Of a DNA stretch of 64,000 bases, positions 55,469 to 64,000 are shown piece after piece. Under the pieces are notes generated by a model. The model ran no database searches. It was not told the DNA's origin and saw only the letters and a program-made list of their open reading frames with translations. Position 1 is the stretch's first letter. Each line of letters starts with the position of its first letter. This stretch comes from Anaerolineales bacterium (GTDB taxonomy: Bacteria > Chloroflexota > Anaerolineae > Anaerolineales > UBA6663), in assembly GCA_020850595.1 (NCBI GenBank), contig JADZEK010000155.1:1-64000 (forward strand), in the 5' to 3' direction. The position numbers and the translations under genes are program-made.

Positions 55469-55491
55469 ACCGCGCGGGCCGGTCCAGCGGC

Positions 55492-56334
55492 CTAGCTCAA
55501 TTGCAGGCCCAGATCGAAGACGGCCGCGTAGCCTTCCTCCATCGTCGTCAGGTTCAGCAGCAGTTGGTCGCCGCCGGCGCGGTACACGCCGTCGTTGACG
55601 TTGCGCGTGTCGCGCTCGCCGCGTGCGTTGTAGGGCGTCAGCCCATACACCGCGTCGCTGACGGCGTCATCAAAGTACACCTGCGAGGTGAACTCTAGCC
55701 CGGCCTCCGTGCGCACCTTAAAGTGAATGTGCGCGGTGCGGCCGGGATACCAGCCGGGGTAGATGGTGGTGAAGCCGGCCGCGCCGTTGGCGTCGGTCAG
55801 TTGATAGCCGCGTAAGAAGTTGTGGCCCCCGGCGCCGCCTACGTCGGAATACACGCCGTCGGCGTCGCAATGCCACACATCCACCTGCGCCCCGGCCAGC
55901 GCCGCGCAGTCCGCGCCGTTGAGCTGCGCCACGCGAAAAGTCATCAGCAGCGGCACGCCTGTGCGCGCCGCGGCCCCGCCCTCGGTGTCGGCGCGCAGGT
56001 CGCTCCGGTTCAGTTTCTCATCCACGAAGTACGGCCCTTCGGTTTGCGCCGGGCGCGCGATGCAGGCCGGCAGCGCCACCACGGGGGTCACCGTGACGGT
56101 CGTGGCCGCGGTTGGCGCGGGCGGCGCGCCGGCTGAGGCGGTGGCGGCGGCAGTCACGGCGGTGGTGGCCGCGGCCAAGACCGGCGCCGCGGTCGTCGCC
56201 GGCGGCGCGGGAGCGGTGAGCGCCGCGGCCTGGGGCGAACAGGCCGCCAGCGCCGCCGCCCCCGCCGCCCCCAAGAGCGCCAGCACTTCGCGCCGGGTTA
56301 ACACGCGCCCCACGGGCTTGTCATCGTCGTCCAT
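55492..56334 (-). CDS. Tat-exported lipoprotein intradiol dioxygenase
   Basis: This 280-residue protein belongs to the intradiol (catechol/protocatechuate) ring-cleavage dioxygenase family. The N terminus has a twin-arginine segment (LTRREVLALLG) and a lipobox LAAC, then an Ala/Thr/Pro-rich linker to about residue 85. The catalytic domain shows non-haem iron ligands Tyr in VDVWHCDADGVYSD, Tyr in IYPGWYPGR and two His in TAHIHFKV. Export as a lipoprotein is typical of the extracytoplasmic branch, whose substrates are unsettled. An AAAGGAG Shine-Dalgarno precedes the ATG. Confidence 0.87.
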   Translation of the reverse strand: MDDDDKPVGRVLTRREVLALLGAAGAAALAACSPQAAALTAPAPPATTAAPVLAAATTAVTAAATASAGAPPAPTAATTVTVTPVVALPACIARPAQTEGPYFVDEKLNRSDLRADTEGGAAARTGVPLLMTFRVAQLNGADCAALAGAQVDVWHCDADGVYSDVGGAGGHNFLRGYQLTDANGAAGFTTIYPGWYPGRTAHIHFKVRTEAGLEFTSQVYFDDAVSDAVYGLTPYNARGERDTRNVNDGVYRAGGDQLLLNLTTMEEGYAAVFDLGLQLS

Positions 56335-56429
56335 CAGCTACGCTCCTTTGGCCGCCCCCTTTCCGGTAGTATCATGGCAAAATGGGCCGGGCGGCATGAG
56401 GGCTTGATTAAGACGGAGGCAGGGAGACG

Positions 56430-56924
56430 ATGCTCATCGTGATCATGGGCGTGGCGGGCAGCGGCAAGACCACCGTGGCGACGGCGCTGGCCGAAGCGTT
56501 GCAGTGGCCGCTATATGACGCCGATGACTACCACCCGCCCGCCAACATCGCCAAGATGACGCGGGGCGAACCCCTCACCGACGCCGACCGCGCGCCCTGG
56601 CTGGCCGCGCTGGCCGGCCTGCTGCGCGCCCACGCCCTCGAACGTGAGTCGGCCATCCTGGCCTGCTCGGCCCTCAAGCAGCGCTACCGCGACGCGCTCC
56701 AGGTAGATGCCTCGGTGCGCTTCGTCTACCTGCGCGGCGACTACGACCTGCTGCTGGCGCGCCTCATGCAGCGCACCGACCACTATATGAAGCCCAATAT
56801 GCTCGCCAGCCAGCTCGCCGACCTGGAGCCGCCACGTGAGGCGGTGGTGATAGACATCCGCGCTCCCCTGGCCGAGATGGTGGCCGAAATCCTGGCGCGG
56901 CTCGATTTGCGCCCGCCCGCCTAG
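56430..56924 (+). CDS. gntK: Gluconokinase
   Basis: This 164-residue enzyme phosphorylates D-gluconate to 6-phosphogluconate. It has Walker A GVAGSGKTT (residues 7-15), the family-specific DADDYHPPANIAKMTRGEPLTDADR and ILACSALKQRYRDAL, and a C-terminal LASQLADLEPP. Length and motifs are canonical. The ATG at 56430 follows a purine-rich GGAGGCAGGGAG Shine-Dalgarno region. It is a single gene, with a hairpin at 56970-57009 downstream. Confidence 0.93.
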   Translation: MLIVIMGVAGSGKTTVATALAEALQWPLYDADDYHPPANIAKMTRGEPLTDADRAPWLAALAGLLRAHALERESAILACSALKQRYRDALQVDASVRFVYLRGDYDLLLARLMQRTDHYMKPNMLASQLADLEPPREAVVIDIRAPLAEMVAEILARLDLRPPA

Positions 56925-56969
56925 CCCGCCCGGCCCGCCTGGGCCGCCTCCTCCCAAAGTCATGCTCCA

Positions 56970-57009
56970 AAACATGCCTCGCGGGGCGTGTGCCCGCGCG
57001 GCCATGTTT
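56970..57009 (+). terminator. Imperfect terminator hairpin after gntK
   Basis: The outer arms AAACATG (56970-56976) and CATGTTT (57003-57009) enclose an inner GCGGG/CCCGC stem, with internal mismatches. It is followed by TCTATACT, whose TATACT (57011-57016) is a candidate -10 box for the next gene. Confidence 0.45.
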
Positions 57010-57070
57010 CTATACTGAAAACGCTCAGCCCGCATAACGGCTGGCCTATTCACGCCAAGGAGCGTAGACC

Positions 57071-59644
57071 ATGCATGGCTTGCAGCCTGTAGCATTGAGC
57101 CGGAAAGCGCGGCTGTTTGTCGGGGTCGCCCTGATCTTTGGGCTGGCCTGCGGCGCCCTCCCCACCGGCGGCGGGCCGACCCCCACCAGCGCGCCGGAAA
57201 CCGCTCCCACCCAGGCCGAGGCGGCCGAACAGCCGACCGCCGCCCCCACCGAGGCCGCGCCCACCGAGGCCGCGCCCGCCCCCACCGACACGGCGGCCGC
57301 CCCCGCGGGCGCGACCATCACCATTGACATCACCGACAACCAGTTCACCCCGGCCACGCTCGACGTGGCGGCGGGCACGACCGTGGTCTGGACGCACAAT
57401 GGGGGCCGGCCGCACACCGTCACCGCCGACGACGGCGCCTTCGACAGCGGCACGCTCTCCAACGGCGACGCCTTCCAATTCACCTTCGACACCGCCACGA
57501 CCATCGCCTTCCACTGCGAGTTCCACGGCGGCGCGGGCGGCCAGGGCATGTCCGGCGTCATCAACGTCGCGGCCGCCGCCAAACCAACCGCGGCCAATAC
57601 CGGCAGCCAGCCGCAGGTGGTCACGGCGGCGGGCGACATCGCCGCGGCGGTGGATCAGTTCCGTAACCTGCTCGGGCCGGATAACGGCGACGGCCCCGGC
57701 GGCGACCCCAACGGCCGGCGCGAGATCACCTGGGACGGCGTGCCGGAGGAGTTTTCGGCCCCCAACGGCTATCCGGCCGACTTCTTCAACCAGGCCCAGG
57801 CCCCGCGCGCCCGCGGCATCCTGCTCACCACGCCCAGCGGGCAGCTTCAGGTGAGCGCCGCCGCCGACAACAGCACCGGCACGCCCGTGCGCTTCGGCAA
57901 CCTCAACCCGACCTATCCCGACATCTTCAAGGCTTTCAGCGAAGAGAAGCTCTTCTCGCCGCTCGGCAGCAACCTCATCGAGCTGACTTTCTTCGTCCCC
58001 GGCACGCAGACCCCGGCGCTGGTGCGCGGCTACGGCGCGGTCTACACCGACGTAGACAGCGACCACACCAGCTTTGAGTATTTCGCCGCCGACGGTAGCT
58101 CGCTGGGCAAGTACAGCGTGCCGCCGGCCGACGCGGGGCTGTCGTTCCTGGGCGTGGTGTTCCCTAGCCCGGTGGTCGCCCGCGTGCGCGTGGAGTACGG
58201 CACGACCGCGCTCGGCCCCAACGACGACGCCGCGAACGACGTGGCCGTGATGGATAACTTCATCTACGGCGAGCCGGCGGCGGGCGCGCCTGGCGCGGTC
58301 GCCACGCCCGACAACTCGGCGCAGGGCGAGCCGGGCTTTACCGTGCTGGCCGGCCCCGCCAACCGCGATGCAGCCCAGAGCGCCTTCGCTCCGTCGCTGG
58401 CGCTGGGCAGCGGCCCCACTGACCTGTGGTTCGCCTGGTCGGAGAACACCGACGGCGGCTCACGCCAGATCTTTGTGAGCCAGTACGACGGCGTGGGCCT
58501 CCAGGCGCGCGGCGGGTCGCTGAACTTGCACACCAACGTAACAGCCGACGCGCCCAGCATCACGCTGGCGGGTGAGAACCGCGCCGTGCCCTGGACGGCC
58601 TGGAGCGAGCCTAGCCCCGGCTTCGGCGATGTGCGCCAGATCTTCGCCAGCCGCTTCGTGGCCGCCACCGGCCTGTGGACGCCCGCTGGGCAGGACCGCG
58701 GCGGCAACGAGCCAAGCCTGAACATTCACCCGGACCGCGAGGCCACCAACCCGGTGATCGCGGGCGGCAGCACCGCGGTCGGCCAGCCGCTGACGCCCTG
58801 GGTGGCCTGGGAAGAGCTGAGCGGCGCGAGCAATTTCGTGCAGATCTTCGTGGCGCGCGGCGTGAAGGACGACACGGCCCTGGGCGGCTTCCGCTGGGAC
58901 TGGGTTGGCGAGAACCGCTTCAACGACGAGCCAACGCTGAACATTGACCCGCTGCGCGACGCGCTGCACCCGACTCTCGTGTTCGCCGAGACGGGCAACG
59001 CCGTGCCGTGGGTGACCTGGCACGAGATCGGGGCCAACCGCGTGGCGCGGGTGTTCACGGCGCGCGGCGTGGCCGACGCCGCCGCCCCCGGCGGCTTCAA
59101 GTGGATCAACGTGCCGCCCTGCGCGCCCGACGAGACGGCCTGCGCGCTGAACGTGAACCCGCTGGCCGAGGCGGCCGAGGCGACCATGGCGGCCGGCTCG
59201 CTGGTGGCGGGCGACAGCGCCCTGCCGTGGGTGGCCTGGCCCGAAGTCGGCCCGACGGGCAAGTTCCAAATCTTTGTGTCGCGGCTCGACCCGGCCTCGC
59301 GCAACGACTTCCTGCCGGTGGGCGGCAGCCTGAACGTGGACCAGAACCACAATGCCCGCCACCCGTTCATCACCTTCGTGGGCAGCGTGCCCTACGTGGC
59401 CTGGCTGGAAGACGACGGCACGGGGCGCTTCGTGATCCAGATGCGCCACCTGGCCTCGGACCCGCAGACCGGCACGTGGGCGCTGGACACGCCCGCGGAC
59501 GGTTTTGCCCAGCAGCCGGGCCAGCCGCAGACCGGGCTGTTCGCGCTCGGCGCGCCCGACCTGGTGTACCTGGCCTGGGCTAACGGCGACCCGGCGGCCG
59601 GCGTGGTGTCGCAGATGCTGCTGAGCCAGTTCCAGCCGAATTAG
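57071..59644 (+). CDS. Lipoprotein with cupredoxin domain and predicted seven-bladed propeller
   Basis: This 857-residue protein has a lipobox (FGLAC, about residue 27), a Pro/Thr/Ala linker and a plastocyanin-like domain (about 75-165). Copper ligands are His in GGRPHTVT, Cys and His in FHCEFHGG and Met in GQGMSG. A lectin-like beta domain follows (about 205-400, EITWDGVPEEFSAPNGYP to VAVMDNFIYGEP). The last 440 residues hold seven repeats of the type PWVAWEE...QIFVAR. These alternate with SLNIxPxRxAxxP segments, as expected of a seven-bladed beta-propeller. It is likely surface-exposed and redox-active or carbohydrate-binding. A good AAGGAG Shine-Dalgarno is present. Confidence 0.82.
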   Translation: MHGLQPVALSRKARLFVGVALIFGLACGALPTGGGPTPTSAPETAPTQAEAAEQPTAAPTEAAPTEAAPAPTDTAAAPAGATITIDITDNQFTPATLDVAAGTTVVWTHNGGRPHTVTADDGAFDSGTLSNGDAFQFTFDTATTIAFHCEFHGGAGGQGMSGVINVAAAAKPTAANTGSQPQVVTAAGDIAAAVDQFRNLLGPDNGDGPGGDPNGRREITWDGVPEEFSAPNGYPADFFNQAQAPRARGILLTTPSGQLQVSAAADNSTGTPVRFGNLNPTYPDIFKAFSEEKLFSPLGSNLIELTFFVPGTQTPALVRGYGAVYTDVDSDHTSFEYFAADGSSLGKYSVPPADAGLSFLGVVFPSPVVARVRVEYGTTALGPNDDAANDVAVMDNFIYGEPAAGAPGAVATPDNSAQGEPGFTVLAGPANRDAAQSAFAPSLALGSGPTDLWFAWSENTDGGSRQIFVSQYDGVGLQARGGSLNLHTNVTADAPSITLAGENRAVPWTAWSEPSPGFGDVRQIFASRFVAATGLWTPAGQDRGGNEPSLNIHPDREATNPVIAGGSTAVGQPLTPWVAWEELSGASNFVQIFVARGVKDDTALGGFRWDWVGENRFNDEPTLNIDPLRDALHPTLVFAETGNAVPWVTWHEIGANRVARVFTARGVADAAAPGGFKWINVPPCAPDETACALNVNPLAEAAEATMAAGSLVAGDSALPWVAWPEVGPTGKFQIFVSRLDPASRNDFLPVGGSLNVDQNHNARHPFITFVGSVPYVAWLEDDGTGRFVIQMRHLASDPQTGTWALDTPADGFAQQPGQPQTGLFALGAPDLVYLAWANGDPAAGVVSQMLLSQFQPN

Positions 59645-59737
59645 GCGGCTAGCGCTTAGGTGGTGTCAGGCGGGCGTCGTGGCAGGTGGCCGCGGCGCCC
59701 GCCTTGGCGTTAAGGGCGGAGGCCTCAGCGCGGGCCG

Positions 59738-60769
59738 TCACACGCGGCGGTTGTCGGTCTGGCAATACGGGCACTGCGCCTGGTTGACGCCGACCGGGAA
59801 CGTTAGCTGCGCCCCGCACTTGCGGCAGGGCACGTCGCCGCCGGCAATGTTCAGGCTGCGGCCGCAGGCCTCGCACACCACCTGCCGCGCGCCGGGCACC
59901 GTGCGGAGCTGCGCCCCGCACCCGCCGCAGCGGTGCAAGTCGGTCGGTGTCGGTTTCACCTGGTCATACTCGGCGTTGAGGCCGTAAAACTCCAGCAGCC
60001 GCTGGCCGTCGGCGGGTGAGAGGTGCGGCAGCCACGACTGGCAGAAGAGGGAGTACTCCATCCGCAGCGGGACACCCGGCGGGGCCTGGTCGGGGTCCAT
60101 CGCCAGCACGCCGGTGGACTGCAACAAGGCATACACCAACTCCATCTGCTGCTTGTAAGCCTGGGCGTATTCCCAAAAGGGGCCGGCCACGCGCCATGCG
60201 CCGCCCGGCTGGGGCAGGCGCTGGAGCGCGGCCAGTTGGGCCGCCATCTGCGCGTCGAGCGGCGCCTGCCGAGGATCGAAGTCCTTGGTGACGGCACATT
60301 CCACCTGGTAGGCGATGAACTGCTCGCGAAAGTCCGTGTCGCCCTTGACGCGCGGCGAGACGGCCAGCGGGCACTCTTGCACCCACTGGGCATACACCTG
60401 CCGGTACAGCTGCCGGTAGGTGTCGCGGTCGCCGCGCGCCTTGGCCTGGGCCAGGGCGTTCTGCACGGGGAGCATGAGCCGGTGGAACACGGTGTTCGAC
60501 AGCGCGGCGTTCGTGTTCGCGTTGGCCAGGCGGAAGTCGTAGTCCATCAGGCTGCCGCAGTAGTCGCAGTACAGGTAGGCGGTGGCGGAGGGCAGGGTCT
60601 TCGGCGCGCCGCAGCGCGGGCAGTTGATGCGCCGGATGAACTGCGAGTGCGCCTGGAGCGCGGCGGACAAGACCTGACCAGCTTGCGGCAGGCCCGCCGA
60701 GGCCGGAGAGACCGGCGGCGGCGCAGGTGGGGGGGAGTTCAGGCCCAGGAGCTTCTTGAGCAGGTTCAT
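59738..60769 (-). CDS. Protein with three zinc ribbons
   Basis: This 343-residue protein has an N-terminal Pro-rich segment and a first zinc ribbon (INCPRCGAPKTL...LYCDYCGSL, about residues 49-74). A helical middle region of 190 residues has no recognised family. Two C-terminal ribbons follow (HRCGGCGAQL...VVCEACGRSL and VPCRKCGAQL...AQCPYCQTD). Each ribbon has two CxxC pairs. The function is unknown; such proteins may bind nucleic acid or act as scaffolds. A weak Shine-Dalgarno (AAAGG) precedes the ATG. Confidence 0.75.
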   Translation of the reverse strand: MNLLKKLLGLNSPPPAPPPVSPASAGLPQAGQVLSAALQAHSQFIRRINCPRCGAPKTLPSATAYLYCDYCGSLMDYDFRLANANTNAALSNTVFHRLMLPVQNALAQAKARGDRDTYRQLYRQVYAQWVQECPLAVSPRVKGDTDFREQFIAYQVECAVTKDFDPRQAPLDAQMAAQLAALQRLPQPGGAWRVAGPFWEYAQAYKQQMELVYALLQSTGVLAMDPDQAPPGVPLRMEYSLFCQSWLPHLSPADGQRLLEFYGLNAEYDQVKPTPTDLHRCGGCGAQLRTVPGARQVVCEACGRSLNIAGGDVPCRKCGAQLTFPVGVNQAQCPYCQTDNRRV

Positions 60770-60795
60770 GGATAAACGCCTTTCTCGACCCTGGC

Positions 60796-62094
60796 TTACG
60801 TGACGGCCTCAGCCCGCAGCGTGGCGATGACTTGCGGGCCGTCGGGTAGGACGGCGACGCGGGCGTGCGGGCCGTAGCGTCGCAAGAGCATGGCGAGCGT
60901 GGCGGGCAGGTCGCGGCAGGGTGTGAACAACGCGCCGCGAATCTGCTCGTCGGTCAGGCCGTCGCTGTAGACGAAGACCTCGGCCTGCTGCTGAAGCTTG
61001 GCCTGAATCTGCGCCTGCCACTGGTCAGGCGCGCTGAAGCCCGGCTGGGCCAGCCGGGCGAGCATGGCGGCGGGCGACCCGGCCTCGGCCAGCAGGCGGG
61101 CGTATTGCCCGTGGCTGGGCACGCCGTCGGCGCAGGCCGCGCACATGACGATGGCCCCGCCGGGGCGCACAATGCGGCCCGCCGCGCTCATGCCCTTGAC
61201 GGCCTGATACAGGTTCTGGTCCAGCGGGTAGCCGCTGTTGGTGGTCAACACGATGTCGAAGGGCGCGTCCACGGTGACCATGACGCTCTGCCGCAGGAAG
61301 TCGCACCCGGCGGTGTGGGCGGCCAGGAGGTCGCCCGCGAACACACCCGTAATTTGCTTGGCGGCGTTGAGGGTCACGTTCAGCAGGAAGAGCGGGGCGG
61401 CGCGTAGGGCGACCTCGCGCATCTCCTCCCAGATGGGGTTGCCGTCGGTCACGCCCCAGGTGGCGGCGGGATGAGCGATCATGGCGTGGCTGTGGTTGGT
61501 CAGCACACTCTCCTGGCCCGCCAGCGCGGGCAGCAGGCCCTTTGGCCCGCCGCTGAACCCGGCGAAGAAGTGCGGCTCGATCAGGCCGGTGACGATCCGC
61601 GCGTCGGCCTCCATGAACGTGCGGTTGAGGCGCACCGGGTGGCCGCGCTGGGTCGGCGGCAGCGGCCCGAGCGCGGCGTCGTCGAAGGCGTTGTGTTGGG
61701 TGCAGCGGTAACGCTCCACGATCCGGTCGCCGAGCATGGCGCGCAGCTCGGCCTCGGTCTGCGGGCGGTGCGTGCCCAGGCCGTTGATGAGCGTAATATC
61801 GTGGGGGCGGATGCCCGCCGCCTCGATATCCTCCAGCAGCACCGGCAGCAGGCGGTCGTTGGGCGTGGCGCGGGTGATGTCGCTGTGGACGACAGCCACG
61901 GTCTGCCCCGGCCGCAGCCACTCGGCCAACGGCGGCGCGCCAGTCGGCTGGCGCAGCGCGGCGCGGATGGCGGCGGCCTCGTCGGCCAGGCCGGGCACGG
62001 GCTGCATCTCGAAGATGGCGGCGTCTGCCGGGACCGCGACCGGCAGCGTGCCGCGGCCGTAGCTGAGGTGAGCGGTGCGGGTCGGGGGCGTCAT
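60796..62094 (-). CDS. LarA-like nickel-pincer racemase (DUF2088)
   Basis: This 432-residue protein is homologous to lactate racemase LarA. It has DITRATP at residues 72-78, His109 in GTHRP, His175 and Lys185 in EPHFFAGFSGGPK, and a later His201 in LTNHSH. These match the pincer-cofactor and catalytic residues of LarA with a one-residue offset. LarA homologues racemise or epimerise diverse alpha-hydroxy acids, so the substrate is unassigned. The cofactor genes larB, larC and larE are not in this window. The ATG overlaps the MFS stop by 4 bases, suggesting a transporter-enzyme pair. Confidence 0.87.
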   Translation of the reverse strand: MTPPTRTAHLSYGRGTLPVAVPADAAIFEMQPVPGLADEAAAIRAALRQPTGAPPLAEWLRPGQTVAVVHSDITRATPNDRLLPVLLEDIEAAGIRPHDITLINGLGTHRPQTEAELRAMLGDRIVERYRCTQHNAFDDAALGPLPPTQRGHPVRLNRTFMEADARIVTGLIEPHFFAGFSGGPKGLLPALAGQESVLTNHSHAMIAHPAATWGVTDGNPIWEEMREVALRAAPLFLLNVTLNAAKQITGVFAGDLLAAHTAGCDFLRQSVMVTVDAPFDIVLTTNSGYPLDQNLYQAVKGMSAAGRIVRPGGAIVMCAACADGVPSHGQYARLLAEAGSPAAMLARLAQPGFSAPDQWQAQIQAKLQQQAEVFVYSDGLTDEQIRGALFTPCRDLPATLAMLLRRYGPHARVAVLPDGPQVIATLRAEAVT

Positions 62095-63452
62095 AGGGCA
62101 GGCGACTCAAGCGACTCGGGGGACTCAGGCGCAATGTCAGTCAGTATACCTTCACTGGCGGCGGCCGGCTCCGGGTGCGGGTAGGCTTCGGGGTCGCGCA
62201 GGTAGCGCGCGGCGATGTACAGGGCCAGGAGCGCCATGAGCAGCGCGACGGCAAACAACGCGCGGTAGCCGAGCGTTTGCGCCAGCGTGCCGGCGATGAA
62301 CGGCGCGCCCAGCGCCACGGCCGCGGCCACCGTGTTCGTCAGGCCGACGAAGAGCGGGCGCTGCGCGGGCGAGCCGTAGCCGACCACCCAGTTGAGGAAA
62401 GCCGAGAGCAGGTTTTCGGTGAAGAGGCCGCCCACCAAGAAGCCCAGGTAGAGCGGCAGCGGCCCCAGCCAGGCCGCCAGCAGCGCGCACACCGGCAGCA
62501 CGGCCGCGCCCGCCAGCGCCAGCCGGATGTAGTGGGTGTTGCTGCGCGCGCCCAGCCAGGCGTACAGCAGCGCGCCCGTCACCGCGCCAATGGTCTGCAT
62601 GGCGAGCAGCACCGGCACGGCCACGCTGCTGCTCAGGCCCAGTTCCACGGTGGCGAAGCCGACGTAAAACGGAGCGGCCATGAGGAACAGGCTGGCGCAG
62701 ACGCGGATGAGCACGAAAGCCCGCAGCGCCCCGTCGGCGCGCAGGCCGTGGACGAGCATGCGCGCGAAGTCGCGCAGGGCGGGCACGGGGGTGGCGGGCG
62801 CGCCGGGCAGCTCGCGGAAGAACAGCCCCGGCAGCATAGACACCACGAAGACCGCGCCCGAGGCGGCGAAGAGCGTGGCGTAGTTATAGGGGAAGCCCGG
62901 CCCGCGCGGCCCGAGCACCAGGCCGATCAGGGGCGCGATGAGCAGCATGCTGACGCCCGCGACGGCGGTCGCCAGGCCGAACATGCGCGCCCGCCAGCGG
63001 TTGTTCAGGCTGGTCCCGGCCAGGTCGGCCCAGGGGATGCCCACCAGCCCATCGCCAAAGGCGGCGATGCCGTAGCACACGAAGAACGCCAGCAGCATCG
63101 GCCCCGGCCGTGTTGGGCCGAGCCAGACCACCAGCCCGCCCAAGACCAGCAGCACCCAGCGCACCACCATGTTCGGCCCGACGAAGAGCCACTTCTTGCG
63201 CGCCCAGCGGCCCACGTAGCGCGCCACCAAGAGCTGCGGCAGCAGCCAGCCTACCATGAACAGGCTGCCCGAGAGGCCGATGATGACCTCCGACGACGTC
63301 AGGTGGCGCACGAAATCGGGGATGACGGTGTTGGCGCCGACCAGGCCCAGCCCCAGGTTGAAGAGGATGCTGTCGGTGAGGAAGAAGCCGAAGTTGCGGC
63401 GGTAGACCGCCTCGCGCTCGGCGGCGGATAGGGGCGTTGGCGTGTCAGGCAT
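62091..63452 (-). CDS. MFS transporter
   Basis: This 453-residue major facilitator has about twelve hydrophobic segments. The loop RYVGRWARKKWLFVGPN is in the position of motif A, and a soluble middle loop lies near residue 225. The start is at ATG 63452 (MPDTPTPLSAAEREAVYRRNFGFFLTD); the in-frame ATG at 63500 would extend into the upstream gene. It overlaps the partial phosphotransferase gene upstream by 8 bases and the larA-like gene downstream by 4. It may import the hydroxy acid used by the LarA homologue, by inference from linkage. Confidence 0.82.
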   Translation of the reverse strand: MPDTPTPLSAAEREAVYRRNFGFFLTDSILFNLGLGLVGANTVIPDFVRHLTSSEVIIGLSGSLFMVGWLLPQLLVARYVGRWARKKWLFVGPNMVVRWVLLVLGGLVVWLGPTRPGPMLLAFFVCYGIAAFGDGLVGIPWADLAGTSLNNRWRARMFGLATAVAGVSMLLIAPLIGLVLGPRGPGFPYNYATLFAASGAVFVVSMLPGLFFRELPGAPATPVPALRDFARMLVHGLRADGALRAFVLIRVCASLFLMAAPFYVGFATVELGLSSSVAVPVLLAMQTIGAVTGALLYAWLGARSNTHYIRLALAGAAVLPVCALLAAWLGPLPLYLGFLVGGLFTENLLSAFLNWVVGYGSPAQRPLFVGLTNTVAAAVALGAPFIAGTLAQTLGYRALFAVALLMALLALYIAARYLRDPEAYPHPEPAAASEGILTDIAPESPESLESPAL

Positions 63453-64000
63453 GGTCGGGGTCACTGCCGAGGGCGATGGCGACCATGCCGTCGGGGTCAA
63501 ATTGGCCCAGGAAGAGGCGCCGCGCGTCCTGCCGGCCGGCCTCCGTCTGGTCGGGCGCGAGCAGGACCTGCTCGGCGAAGGCGGCGATGTCCTGCCCGGC
63601 CCAGTCGGCGCGGTAGTAGGCCAGGGCCAAGGGGTCCACGGCGGCGGGGCCGTAGCCCTGCATGAAGTGGGCGGTGTCGGCGGGCGCAGGCCAGTCGCCG
63701 GAGATGCCGCCGATGACGAACATCAGGTCGCGCTCCGGCACGGCGAGGAGCAGATCGTCCCAATCCACGAGCCACAGGCGGCCCGCCGCGTCCACGAGCA
63801 CGTTGCTCCAATGTGGGTCGGCATGGCACAGGCACAGGGCCGGGGGCGGCGCGGCGCGCAGGCGGCGGCCCAGTTCCTCGGCGCGGGCGGTGACGGCCAG
63901 GAGAGCGGCGCGGTGCGCCTGCCACGCGGCGACCAGGCCGCCGCGCACCGGCTCGGCGAAGGTCTGCATGGCGATCAGCGCGTCAAGTTTGGCGATGCGG
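63445..64000 (-). CDS. Aminoglycoside phosphotransferase-like protein (5'-truncated by window)
   Basis: The visible 185 codons are the C-terminal part of a kinase-like phosphotransferase. The catalytic loop is LCHADPHWSNVLVD (HxDxxxxN) and the metal-binding segment is WLVDWDDLLL (DxD), as in the APH/choline kinase fold. The frame stays open upstream of the first internal ATG (63969) to the window edge, so the real start is outside. The substrate is unknown. Its 3' end overlaps the MFS gene by 8 bases. Confidence 0.82.
   Translation of the reverse strand, partial: RIAKLDALIAMQTFAEPVRGGLVAAWQAHRAALLAVTARAEELGRRLRAAPPPALCLCHADPHWSNVLVDAAGRLWLVDWDDLLLAVPERDLMFVIGGISGDWPAPADTAHFMQGYGPAAVDPLALAYYRADWAGQDIAAFAEQVLLAPDQTEAGRQDARRLFLGQFDPDGMVAIALGSDPDHA

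Overview
The window is high-GC DNA with very dense coding, mostly in operons joined by 4-base ATGA overlaps. The gene content points to a Chloroflexota bacterium, probably Anaerolineae-like. The evidence is DUF3048 and DUF2723 proteins, Pro/Thr/Ala-rich lipoprotein linkers, CHAT and NACHT proteins, duplicated-GNAT acetyltransferases and a YugP-type protease. This is an inference from families; there is no rRNA or other marker. No tRNA, rRNA, CRISPR array or transposase was found.

Layout. 0-6 kb: DUF3048 lipoprotein, B12-binding radical SAM protein, zinc membrane protease, RNase Z and an HD phosphohydrolase. 6-15 kb: a minus-strand cell-surface glycan operon (galE, GT4 glycosyltransferase, DUF2723 GT-C-like protein, large PTPS-related membrane protein) behind a P1-family peptidase. 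15-19 kb: an MFS transporter interrupted by an in-frame TAG, a small glycine-zipper protein and a PcrA/UvrD helicase. 19-30.6 kb: plus-strand units with two deoxynucleoside kinases flanking a nucleotidyltransferase, an N-truncated TPR protein, a PhyH dioxygenase, a GAF/PAS histidine kinase, a variant MBL protein, an asparaginase, a dienelactone hydrolase and a GNAT. 30.6-32.1 kb: two exported proteins.

32.4-44 kb is the most unusual region. A plus-strand CHAT protease, lipase-like hydrolase and TSP3 lipoprotein unit faces a minus-strand NACHT-CHAT pair, with a VOC gene between them. The NACHT N terminus and the CHAT C-terminal tail share an ungapped 19-residue motif. This resembles NLR-effector pairs that signal through a shared short motif, so a two-component immunity or regulated cell-death module is plausible.

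44-54.5 kb: nitrilase, HAD hydrolase, five related two-domain GNAT proteins, an MBL hydrolase coupled to an ABC-F ATPase, and an ABC transporter ATPase without a permease. Just upstream of that ATPase, an unlisted 39-codon gene has its own strong promoter and two intrinsic terminators. Its peptide ends in a Gly-Gly followed by a short Cys-containing tail, suggesting a RiPP or signal precursor. 55-64 kb: P-loop kinase, Tat-lipoprotein intradiol dioxygenase, gluconokinase, a cupredoxin with a predicted seven-bladed propeller, a zinc-ribbon protein, a LarA homologue, an MFS transporter and a partial aminoglycoside phosphotransferase-like gene.

Two signals recur across the window. Several genes have a TANNNT -10 box 6-9 bases before the ATG and no Shine-Dalgarno, as expected for leaderless mRNAs. 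Irregular CCTCCCACCTCTCA tracts lie upstream of five plus-strand transcription units.
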